Positions 7,723 to 14,696 of a stretch of 30,030 bases of DNA are shown here, one piece after another. The stretch comes from JALZDI01 sp965653225. Its GTDB lineage: Bacteria; Actinomycetota; Actinomycetes; Propionibacteriales; Nocardioidaceae. Each line of letters opens with the position of its first letter. Within the stretch, counting starts at the first letter, position 1. Where the stretch lies: the NCBI GenBank assembly GCA_965653225.1, contig CBFGZI010000038.1, forward strand, positions 1 to 30,030, read 5' to 3'. Both the position numbers and the translations under genes were made by a program. Below the pieces are notes generated by a model. The model saw only the letters and a program-made list of their open reading frames with translations, made no database searches and was not told where the DNA came from.

Positions 7723-8628
7723 TCAGCCCGCGGTGGCGCACAGCTCCTTGGTCGTCGCGTCGCGCGCGGCGGCGCCGGAGAAGCCCCACTTGGCCAGGGT
7801 CTTGTCGAACTCCGACGTCTGCTTGAACTGCTCGAGCAGCTTGTTGTACTTGGCGAGGAAGTCCGCGTCGGACTTGCGGAACGCCTCGCCCGAGCCGGTC
7901 TTCGGGAACGCCTCGATCGTCGGGGTGATCTCGAAGTCGTTCTTCTGCGCCTTCAGCGACTGCAGGGTGAGTGTCGGCAGCAGCACCGCGTCGACCCGGC
8001 CGTCCGCGAGACCCTGCATGGCGTCGGGGGCGAGCGGGTAGGTCGGCAGCTTGCTCTCCGGGATTCCGAGCGACAGGGAGGTCTTGAGCTCGAAGCCACC
8101 GGCCAGGACCCCGACCTTGACGTCCTTGGTCTTCAGGTCGTTCATCGTCACGATCCCCTTCGGGTTGCCCTTCGGCACCGCGAACGACTCGGTCGAGACG
8201 ATCACCGGCGAGCTGTAGATGACGTCGGCACAGCGCGACTTGTTCATGAACAGTCCCGCCGCCACCATGTCCCACCGGTCGGCGTCGAGCCCGGGGATCA
8301 TCGCGTCGTAGCCGGCCGTGATCGGCTGGACCTGGTCCTCGCTGACACCCATCTTCTTCAGCACCGCCTTGGCCACGTCGGGCTCGGCGCCGGTGACCGT
8401 TCCGTTGGGCAGCAGCTTGGTGTACGGAGGCTCGTTGCCGATCACCATGCGGATCGGCTGGCCGTCCTTGACCTTCTGCATGAGGCTGCCGGCGGCGGAG
8501 TTCGGGTTGCCGGCTTCGGTGGTGCTGCACGCGCTCAGCAACGAACCCCCTCCGACGGCGGCTAGACCGAGCGCCGAGTAGCGCAGCAGGTCGCGACGGG
8601 AGAACTGGCTTGCGTGGGGGTCTGACAC
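7723..8628 (-). CDS. ehuB: ectoine/hydroxyectoine-type ABC solute-binding lipoprotein (EhuB-like)
   Basis: 301-aa extracytoplasmic binding protein. The N-terminus combines a twin-arginine motif (SRRDLLRY, residues 10-17) with a lipobox LLSAC (Cys34), so it is probably a Tat-exported lipoprotein. The mature part is SBP family 3. Ligand residues recalled from Sinorhizobium meliloti EhuB (Glu21, Phe24, Tyr60, Phe80, Arg85) have counterparts with similar spacing: Glu66, Tyr69, Tyr107, Phe127, Arg132. Phe24 is replaced by Tyr. The segments NEPPYT, AMIPGLDA and AAGLFM are EhuB-like. Start is GTG at 8628. It converges on ehuCD rather than sharing their operon. A related amino acid as ligand remains possible. 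Confidence 0.8.
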   Translation of the reverse strand: MSDPHASQFSRRDLLRYSALGLAAVGGGSLLSACSTTEAGNPNSAAGSLMQKVKDGQPIRMVIGNEPPYTKLLPNGTVTGAEPDVAKAVLKKMGVSEDQVQPITAGYDAMIPGLDADRWDMVAAGLFMNKSRCADVIYSSPVIVSTESFAVPKGNPKGIVTMNDLKTKDVKVGVLAGGFELKTSLSLGIPESKLPTYPLAPDAMQGLADGRVDAVLLPTLTLQSLKAQKNDFEITPTIEAFPKTGSGEAFRKSDADFLAKYNKLLEQFKQTSEFDKTLAKWGFSGAAARDATTKELCATAG

Positions 8629-8702
8629 TAGAACACTCCGATCGTGGTTAGCACGGGTCTGACCATAGCGTCGCCCTGCGTGGAACTGTCCATAACGGGA
8701 GC

Positions 8703-9695
8703 GTGTCGATTTCGCATCATCCTCCCCAGGAGCGCTCAGCAGGCAAGATTGTGACTGTGCGCGTGCACGTGGACACAGACCTCGGCGGCGATCCCGACGA
8801 CGTGTGCGCGCTGGCGATGCTCTTGGGCTGGCCCGGCGTCGAGGTGGTCGGCGTTACCACCTGCGCCGACCGCAGGGGCATTCGGGCGGCGTACGTCGAG
8901 CACTGCCTCGGGTTGTTGGGACGTCTCGACATCCCGGTCGCGGTGGGCGCATCCGGCTCGCTGAGCCATCGCGATGTCGCCGACCCCGTCGTCGACGCTC
9001 CTTGCTGGCCTCCCGACGTCGCACCGCGGCAGTCGTCGCCGACGGACGCGACCGATCTGCTGTCGTCGAGCCTCGACGCCGGCGCGGTGGTGGTCGCGAT
9101 CGGTCCGTACACGAACCTCGCCGTGCTAGAGCGGCGGCGACCCGGCGTTCTCGCACACTCGCGCGTGGTGGTGATGGGCGGATGGCTCGACCCGCCCGTC
9201 GCGGGCCTGCCGGCGTGGGGGCCGGCTCGCGACTACAACGTGCAGTGGGACGTGCGCGCTGCGCGAGAGCTGTTCGGCGCGGCCGGGGACCTGACGCTGT
9301 CCACCCTTCCAGTGAGCCTGAAGGTGCCGCTGCGGCGACGCGACCTCGCGACCGTGCGAGAGATGGGGTCCATGGGCGAGCTGCTCGCGCGCCAGAGCGA
9401 GGCGCACGCGCACGACAGCGGGAAGGCCGCACTCGGACCCGCGCACGACGGCCTACCCGACGACCTCCTCAACTTCCACTACGACCCGCTCGCGTGCGCG
9501 GTCGCGGTCGGCTGGCCCGGTGCGGTCGTGGAGGACCGGCGCCTACTCGTGGCGATGGACGGCGAGGTGCTGCGGATGGTCGACGACGACGAGCACGGCA
9601 GACCCGTGCACGTGGTCGTGGATGCCGACGGTGACGCGTTCGCCGACGTCTGGCTGGCCGCCGTCAAGCGCGCGTGCGCGCGTGGGCGGCGTTAG
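8703..9695 (+). CDS. inosine/uridine-preferring nucleoside hydrolase family protein
   Basis: Up to 330 aa. The family hydrolyses the N-glycosidic bond of nucleosides, giving ribose and a free base for salvage. The Ca2+-binding Asp cluster is present as DTDLGGDPDD (residues 24-33), and the later NVQWD motif (about 179-183) supplies further active-site residues; no signal peptide is seen. The GTG at 8703 gives a 16-residue N-terminal extension before the first strand. GTG codons at 8751 and 8757 begin the protein right before the conserved strand and may be the true start. It is divergent from ehuB (74-bp gap). Substrate preference cannot be assigned; some relatives act on modified nucleosides or ADP-ribose-like ligands. 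Confidence 0.85.
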   Translation: MSISHHPPQERSAGKIVTVRVHVDTDLGGDPDDVCALAMLLGWPGVEVVGVTTCADRRGIRAAYVEHCLGLLGRLDIPVAVGASGSLSHRDVADPVVDAPCWPPDVAPRQSSPTDATDLLSSSLDAGAVVVAIGPYTNLAVLERRRPGVLAHSRVVVMGGWLDPPVAGLPAWGPARDYNVQWDVRAARELFGAAGDLTLSTLPVSLKVPLRRRDLATVREMGSMGELLARQSEAHAHDSGKAALGPAHDGLPDDLLNFHYDPLACAVAVGWPGAVVEDRRLLVAMDGEVLRMVDDDEHGRPVHVVVDADGDAFADVWLAAVKRACARGRR

Positions 9696-9705
9696 CGTCG
9701 GGCGG

Positions 9706-9987
9706 TCAGGCCCGGGGCGCTGGCCAGGTGGACGATCCGCGGCGGGCCAGCGCCACGCGCAGCTGGCGTCCGGCGAGGTTGTGCAGCCGGTAGATCATGC
9801 CCCAGCTGGGGTACTGGTCCCTGCGCACGTGCTCGAGCAGCACGTGGGCGTAGTCCTCGAGCTCGTCGGGGTCGAGCAGCTGCTCGAGCTTGTCCAGCAT
9901 GTCGGTGGACGGGTACGGGTCCGACCTCACCCGCTCCAACAGCACATCTACGAGCTCGTCTCGCAGGTACGACGTCTGGCGCGCCAT
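9706..9987 (-). CDS. small acidic helical protein with internal duplication, function unknown
   Basis: 93-aa soluble protein that I do not recognise. The ATG at 9987 is preferred over a longer frame start (10044) because it follows a strong GAGGAGGGA ribosome site. Two copies of a ~26-residue unit are visible, residues 13-38 and 47-72, offset by 34: both read VLLExVRxDxYPSxxM and then LxxL, with 13 of 26 positions identical. The pattern suggests a helical hairpin repeated twice. It is divergent from the hemerythrin gene across a 133-bp region, and its end lies 10 bp from the nucleoside hydrolase stop. A stress-related or protein-protein role is possible, but nothing here proves one. Confidence 0.7.
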   Translation of the reverse strand: MARQTSYLRDELVDVLLERVRSDPYPSTDMLDKLEQLLDPDELEDYAHVLLEHVRRDQYPSWGMIYRLHNLAGRQLRVALARRGSSTWPAPRA

Positions 9988-10058
9988 CGTTCCCTCCTCA
10001 GCGGTGCCACACCGGCTTGGTGTGACCACTACCCCGTCGGCCACGGTTCATGCCCGCC

Positions 10059-10082
10059 GTTTTCACCCGGAAGGCCGGGGTA
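10059..10082 (+). promoter_or_regulatory. SigF/SigB-type promoter for hemerythrin gene
   Basis: GTTT at 10059-10062 and GGGTA at 10078-10082 are separated by exactly 15 bases, matching the actinobacterial group 3 sigma consensus GTTT-N14-17-GGGTA (mycobacterial SigF, streptomycete SigB). It faces the hemerythrin gene, whose ATG is 39 bp downstream of the -10 element. Confidence 0.65.
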
Positions 10083-10120
10083 CGTCAGCGCCGTCGCTGA
10101 TCAATCCGAAAAGGGGACCC

Positions 10121-10621
10121 ATGTCGACCGACGCCATCGTGCTGCTCAAGCAGGACCACAAGGACATCCGCAAGGTGTTCCGCGACTTCCAGAAGGCCGG
10201 TCCGAACGCGACGGCCACGAAGGGCAGGCTCGTCGGCAAGATGCTCGAGCTGTTGACCGTTCACACGTACGTCGAGAACGAGCTGGTCTACCCGGCGGCC
10301 CGCGAACGGGTCCCTGACATCGAGCAGCACGTGCTGGAGTCGTACGAGGAGCACCACGTCGCCGATGTCCTCGGCATGGAGCTCAAGATGATGAAGCCCG
10401 ACGACGAGCGGTTCGACGCGAAGACCACGGTGCTCATCGAGAACGTGACCCACCACATCGAGGAAGAAGAGTCGGAGTGGTTCCCGCGGATGCGCGAGGC
10501 GATGGGCCGCAAGGAGCTGCAGAAGCTCGGTGAGCAGGTCATCGAGCTCAAGAAGAAGGCGCCGCGCAGCCCGGCGCAGCCGTCGGCGCTGAAGAAGGCC
10601 GTCGACGCGGTCCTGGACTGA
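10121..10621 (+). CDS. hemerythrin HHE-domain protein
   Basis: 166-aa cytoplasmic four-helix protein predicted to bind a di-iron centre and sense or scavenge O2, NO or peroxide. Candidate iron ligands: His13 (KQDHKD), His48, Glu52, His78/His79 (EEHH), His111/His112 and Glu116 (THHIEEEE). The C-terminus is a Lys/Ala/Pro-rich tail (about 140-166). The frame is open further upstream, but the ATG at 10121 follows AAAAGGGGA and begins the HHE domain. It lies behind a SigF/SigB-type promoter, consistent with general or oxidative stress control. It is convergent with the DUF72 gene, with 6 bp between stops. Related mycobacterial hemerythrin-like proteins affect peroxide resistance (family knowledge). 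Confidence 0.9.
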   Translation: MSTDAIVLLKQDHKDIRKVFRDFQKAGPNATATKGRLVGKMLELLTVHTYVENELVYPAARERVPDIEQHVLESYEEHHVADVLGMELKMMKPDDERFDAKTTVLIENVTHHIEEEESEWFPRMREAMGRKELQKLGEQVIELKKKAPRSPAQPSALKKAVDAVLD

Positions 10622-10627
10622 GCGAGG

Positions 10628-11518
10628 TCACCGCCCCTCGGCGTCGATGCTCAGGCCGACCCTCTCGGCGAGCGCAAGCGCGTCGAACGGGGCGTGCACC
10701 TTCGCGTCGTTGTCGAAGTACACGAACACGTCGCGGCCCCCGCGCATCCGCCGGGCCGGCGGCGCCACGGTGCGCTCGCCGGTCGGTGACTCACCCGCGG
10801 CCCACCGCCGGATCTTGGCCGCCCACTCGTCCAGCGCGGCCTCCGTGTAGCCGCTGACGTACAGCTCGTCGGCTCCGTGCAGCCGCACGTACACGAAGTC
10901 GGCGGTCACGTCCTCCAGGTCCGGCCACAGCCCCGCGGTGTCGGCGACCACCAGCGCGATGTCGTGCGCGCGCAGCAGATCCACGAACTCGCGGGTGCAG
11001 TAGCTGGCATGGCGCACCTCGAGCGCGTGCCGCAGCGGCCGGTCCGCATCCGCCTCGGTCAGGGCCCGGCCCTCGAGCCGCTGGTCGTGGCCGCGGGCGA
11101 GCCGGGCGGCCTCGTACGTCGTGCGCGGCAGCTGGTCGAAGAACGACGCGAGCCGGTCGGGGTCGAACCGCAGCACCGGCGGCAGCTGCCACAACACCGG
11201 TCCGAGCTTCGGGCCGAGCGCGAGCACGCCGGAGGCGAAGAAGTTGGCCAGCGGCGCCTCGACGCCCGCGAGCTTCTTCATGTGCGTGATGAACCTGCCG
11301 CCCTTGACCGCGAACACGAAGCCGTCAGGCGTCTGGTCGCGCCAGGACTCGTAGCTGGACGGGCGCTGCAGGGAGTAGAAGGAGCCGTTGATCTCCACCG
11401 ACCGCATGCGCTCGCCGACGTACTCCAGCTCGCGGCGGTGGGCGAGGCCCTTCGGGTAGAACCGGCCGCGCCAGGCGGGGTACGTCCACCCCGAGATGCC
11501 GATCCTGACCTCCGCCAC
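10628..11518 (-). CDS. DUF72 (YecE-like) family protein
   Basis: 296-aa protein of the DUF72 family, a TIM-barrel fold of unproven function. Family hallmarks are visible: N-terminal RIGISGWTYPAWRGRFYP (residues 4-21), EINGSFY (about 43-49), the FVFAVKGGRFITH segment (about 67-79) and the DTAGLWP segment with a later FVYVRLHG. Length is normal. The GTG start at 11518 lies 26 bp after the stop of the TreT-like glycosyltransferase on the same strand, so the two probably form an operon. That pairing does not by itself explain the function. Confidence 0.88.
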   Translation of the reverse strand: MAEVRIGISGWTYPAWRGRFYPKGLAHRRELEYVGERMRSVEINGSFYSLQRPSSYESWRDQTPDGFVFAVKGGRFITHMKKLAGVEAPLANFFASGVLALGPKLGPVLWQLPPVLRFDPDRLASFFDQLPRTTYEAARLARGHDQRLEGRALTEADADRPLRHALEVRHASYCTREFVDLLRAHDIALVVADTAGLWPDLEDVTADFVYVRLHGADELYVSGYTEAALDEWAAKIRRWAAGESPTGERTVAPPARRMRGGRDVFVYFDNDAKVHAPFDALALAERVGLSIDAEGR

Positions 11519-11544
11519 GCCGCCAGCGTATGGCCGTCCCCGGG

Positions 11545-12969
11545 CTACTCGGTCAGCAGCGTCGCGAACAGGTCGACGTACTGCGCCAGGTGCCGGTCAC
11601 CGAGGAACTGGTCCTGCACGCGTGCCCGCGCAGCGGCGCCGAGCGCGTCGGCGAGCCGCCGGTCGTCCAGCGCCCGCGCGACCGCGTCCGCGAACTCGGT
11701 CAGGTCACGCGGGTCGCCGACGAGCAGCCCGTCGCGACCGTCGACGATCTGGTCCTGGATGCCGCCGACGGCCGACGCGACCACGGGCCTGCCCTTCCAC
11801 ATCGCCTCGGTCACGGTCAGACCGAACCCCTCGACCAGGCTCTTCTGCGTGACCACGGCCGCGTACTGCTGTACCGCGTTGACGATGTGCGCGTTCTCGT
11901 CGGCGTCGTCCATGGGAAGTGTGACCAGGTCCACCCGGCGCCGAACGCGGTCGGGCAGCGCGTGCCACAGTTCGCGGCACTCCGCCAGCACCTCGGCACC
12001 CTCGGGGTCGTCGGAGACGCCGGACACCTCCGGCCCGACCAGCATCAGGTGCGCGTCCGCGGGCATGCGGTCGACGGCCTCGGCGAACCCGCGCATCACC
12101 CCCGCCATGTCCTTCAACCGGTCCCAGCGGCTCACCTGCACCACGACCCGGGCGTCCGGAGGGACCGGCCCACCTTCGGCGAACAGCGTGTCGTGGCGGC
12201 GAAGCACCCCGGTCGTGCCGTCGCGGCGCACGAACGTCGTGCCCTTCCCCTTGTAGGGCACGTCCAGCAGCCCGGCCTGCTCCAGCACGGCCAGCGCCTC
12301 CGCCGGGGCCAGCATCTGGTTCTTGACGCTGAAGGGGTCGATGGAGGGCGGGATCACCCACAGCCGCTCCGGCGGCACCCACGCCGGCGCGTAAACCTTG
12401 CGCGAGAAGATGAACCCGTCCGACTCCTCGATGAACTCGCGCAGGAAGCCCCACCCACGCTCGGTCTCGTCGTTGGGCGTGTCGCGGCCGATGTGGCAGC
12501 GCCACACAACGTGCACGCCGAGACGGCGGAGAGGGTCGACGAGGCCGGCGGTCTGCGGGTCGTGCAACAGCACGATGTCCCCGGCGCGCACCGGCGGGTG
12601 CATGTGGTCGAGGTTGGTCTGCAGCACGTCGATGTAGTGGACGCGCTCGGCCGCGCCGAGCGGACCGCCGTCACCGGGGTCGCCGTGCAGCACGTTGTGC
12701 AGACGTTTGGTGACTGCGAAGAACTGCGCGTCGCCGTCGAGGACCAGCCACCTGGTGTCCACGCCGGCGCCGCGGCCGTACGCCAGCAGGGTCTGCAGCA
12801 TCTCGGCGACTCCGCCGCCCTGTGCGGTCGCGTTGATGTTCCAGACGACCCGGTCGGACAACATCGGGCGCGCGGCCTCGGCGACGTCACGAAGACGCAA
12901 AGCCCGGTCGGGGGTCAGCAGGGCGGTCAGGCGGTCCAACGGGACCGGCTGCACCTCGACCTGCCGCAT
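11545..12969 (-). CDS. treT: GT4-family glycosyltransferase, TreT-like trehalose synthase
   Basis: 474-aa cytoplasmic GT-B glycosyltransferase. TreT joins NDP-glucose to glucose, retaining configuration, to give trehalose, a compatible solute. TreT-like features: NATAQGGGVAEML (about residues 47-59), a WLVLDGD...FFAVTKRLHN stretch, LLHDPQTAGL, CHIGRDTPN, and the C-terminal donor site EGFGLTVTEAM with the E-x7-E motif. Length is slightly above archaeal TreT (about 415). The ATG at 12969 follows GAAGG. It is divergent from the GNAT gene (103-bp gap) and upstream of the DUF72 gene. With the ectoine-type transporter nearby, it suggests osmotic or desiccation adaptation, but exact donor and acceptor are inferred from family resemblance only. 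Confidence 0.75.
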   Translation of the reverse strand: MRQVEVQPVPLDRLTALLTPDRALRLRDVAEAARPMLSDRVVWNINATAQGGGVAEMLQTLLAYGRGAGVDTRWLVLDGDAQFFAVTKRLHNVLHGDPGDGGPLGAAERVHYIDVLQTNLDHMHPPVRAGDIVLLHDPQTAGLVDPLRRLGVHVVWRCHIGRDTPNDETERGWGFLREFIEESDGFIFSRKVYAPAWVPPERLWVIPPSIDPFSVKNQMLAPAEALAVLEQAGLLDVPYKGKGTTFVRRDGTTGVLRRHDTLFAEGGPVPPDARVVVQVSRWDRLKDMAGVMRGFAEAVDRMPADAHLMLVGPEVSGVSDDPEGAEVLAECRELWHALPDRVRRRVDLVTLPMDDADENAHIVNAVQQYAAVVTQKSLVEGFGLTVTEAMWKGRPVVASAVGGIQDQIVDGRDGLLVGDPRDLTEFADAVARALDDRRLADALGAAARARVQDQFLGDRHLAQYVDLFATLLTE

Positions 12970-13072
12970 GTGCCTTCACCCCGGCGTGGGCTCCCCTACT
13001 TGCAGCATAGGCCTGGAGGACGAAACGGTCGGATCGACGTATCTGCACCATGTCCCTTATAGTCGGCGACCG

Positions 13073-13774
13073 ATGCCCGAGCCCGACACGCGCGTGCACT
13101 ACCGGCGAATGGCTACGGACGACCTGCCTTTTGTCGTGGACCAGCACCTGCACCACTTCCCCGACGGCTTCTTCGCGCGCCTTGGCCCGAACTTCCTTGC
13201 TGAGTACTACCGAGCGTTCCTGACCGGGTCTTCGGTCTCCGCGACGGTCGCCGAGATCGACGGGGAGCCGGTCGGCTACCTCGTGGGCGTCGCCGACCCG
13301 ACCGCGCACCGCGAGCACGTCGTCCAAGAGCACGGGCGGTCGCTGGTGATGCGGGCGCTCGCGGCGATGCTGGTGCGCCCGGCCCTCGCGCTGCTCTTCC
13401 TGCGCACCCGAACGGGGCTGTACGCGCGCAAGCTCCTGCGACGAGGGATGAAGCCGGTGGAGGCGGCGGACCCAGCGCGGCACGTCCCGACCGCCGTGCT
13501 CACGCACGTGGCGATCACGCCCGACGAGCAGTCGAACGGCATCGGGTCGGAGCTGATCCGCCGGTTCGACGACGAGGTCGCCGACGAGGGCTGCGAGCAG
13601 CTCACCCTCGTGACGGCCTCCGGAGCCGATGGTGCCGGCCCGTACTATGAGGCCCGCGGGTGGACCCCGTGCGGCGAGCGTTGTACGCCGGACGGCCTGT
13701 GGTTGACCACCTACCAGCGGCCGGTCGGCCAGGAAACTGACACCTACCCGCCGAGGAGTGAAGAGACAGCGTGA
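13073..13774 (+). CDS. GNAT-family N-acetyltransferase
   Basis: 233-aa acetyl-CoA-dependent acyltransferase. The CoA-binding motif is at residues 153-158 (QSNGIG, Q-x-x-G-x-G form) after strand HVAITPD, and the C-terminal YYEARGW (191-197) matches the usual FYxxxGF element. An unusual basic/hydrophobic insertion (about 85-130, rich in Leu and Arg) lies between the first strands and motif A. The ATG at 13073 begins the domain; upstream codons in frame overlap the divergent glycosyltransferase. A possible -10 element TATAGT is at 13058-13063. Its stop overlaps the peptidase start (GTGA, 13771-13774), so the two are co-translated. The acceptor is unknown; envelope-linked substrates are one possibility given the partner. 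Confidence 0.87.
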   Translation: MPEPDTRVHYRRMATDDLPFVVDQHLHHFPDGFFARLGPNFLAEYYRAFLTGSSVSATVAEIDGEPVGYLVGVADPTAHREHVVQEHGRSLVMRALAAMLVRPALALLFLRTRTGLYARKLLRRGMKPVEAADPARHVPTAVLTHVAITPDEQSNGIGSELIRRFDDEVADEGCEQLTLVTASGADGAGPYYEARGWTPCGERCTPDGLWLTTYQRPVGQETDTYPPRSEETA

Positions 13775-14673
13775 GATCCGTTGCGACCCGTCGCGGACCA
13801 GCGCTGCTTCTCGTCGGTGTCCTCACCTTGGCCGGATGCGGCTCCTCCCAGGACCAGGCCGGCGGGAGCGGAGACAGCGGACAGCCGTCCGCGACACCGA
13901 GCCATCGGCCCCCCAAGCGGCCGGGGCACAAGCCGAAGGGGAAGCGAGCCTCCGCGCAGCCGACCACCGCCGACGACCCGGCGACGCTCGAGCGCGACTC
14001 CGAGCCGCTCGCGACCACGATCACCGCCGCCAACGCGGTGATCAAGCGCATCCCCGACCAGCAGTGGCAGCGCATCGTCCACGTGGGTGCCTGGCGCCCG
14101 GGCTGCCCTGCCGGCCGCTCCGAGCTGCGGCGGGTCAACATCAACTACGTCAACTTCAGCGGTGAGGTACGACGCGGCACTCTCGTGGTCAACCGCGACG
14201 TGGCCAGCAGCGTCGCGCGGGTGTTCACGAAGCTGTTCGAGGCACGCTTCCCCATCCGGAAGATGAACCCCGTCGAGAAGTACGGCGGCGACGTCAACGT
14301 GAGCCTGGCCGCCGACAACACCTCTGCGTACAACTGCCGCCAGCTGAACCAGATCAACGCGCCCGTGCACGCATCACCGCACGCGAACGGGCGCGCGATC
14401 GACATCAACCCCCGGGAGAACCCGTGGACCGACCTGCGGTGTGACTGCTGGCTGCCCAGCCCGCGCAACCGCGAACGGGTCCCGGGGCCGGGCACGATCG
14501 TGCGCAACGGCATGGTGTGGCGGCTGTTCCACCGCGAGGGATGGGTCTGGCAGGACATCGACGTGCCCGACTACATGCACTTCGACACCGGCTACCCGTC
14601 GCGGCACTACCGCGGCCCCGCGGCGAACAAGCAGATGCTGCAGCGGCAGGAGCGCAAGCAGCACAACCACTGA
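13771..14673 (+). CDS. M15-family peptidase-like lipoprotein (D-Ala-D-Ala carboxypeptidase / endopeptidase type)
   Basis: 300-aa predicted exported lipoprotein: a signal with lipobox LAGC (Cys23), then a Pro/Lys/Ser-rich linker (about 30-70), then an M15C-like domain. The zinc ligands of the family are present as SPHANGRAID (His204, Asp211) and DYMHFD (His270). Four Cys (112, 189, 224, 226) suggest disulfides. M15 enzymes cut peptidoglycan peptide cross-links or stems outside the membrane. GTG start at 13771, four-base overlap with the GNAT stop, ribosome site GAGGAG. It ends in a shared terminator with mmsA. Similar extended M15 domains occur in actinomycetes without assigned substrates, so peptidoglycan cleavage is inferred. 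Confidence 0.85.
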   Translation: MRSVATRRGPALLLVGVLTLAGCGSSQDQAGGSGDSGQPSATPSHRPPKRPGHKPKGKRASAQPTTADDPATLERDSEPLATTITAANAVIKRIPDQQWQRIVHVGAWRPGCPAGRSELRRVNINYVNFSGEVRRGTLVVNRDVASSVARVFTKLFEARFPIRKMNPVEKYGGDVNVSLAADNTSAYNCRQLNQINAPVHASPHANGRAIDINPRENPWTDLRCDCWLPSPRNRERVPGPGTIVRNGMVWRLFHREGWVWQDIDVPDYMHFDTGYPSRHYRGPAANKQMLQRQERKQHNH

Positions 14674-14696
14674 CCACCCACTTCGGGTGAGTCAGT
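14669..14696. terminator. bidirectional terminator overlapping both stop codons
   Basis: ACTGAC plus CACCC (14669-14679) pairs with GGGTG plus GTCAGT (14685-14696) around a 5-nt loop, with one bulged A at 14690. The M15 stop (14671-14673) and the mmsA stop (14692-14694) both lie inside the stem. Confidence 0.6.

Noticed and set aside
10028..10050. Reverse SigF-type promoter (GGGTA on the minus strand) for the 93-aa gene
   Set aside because: A TACCC is present near 10030 but no AAAC lies 14-17 bases to its right.
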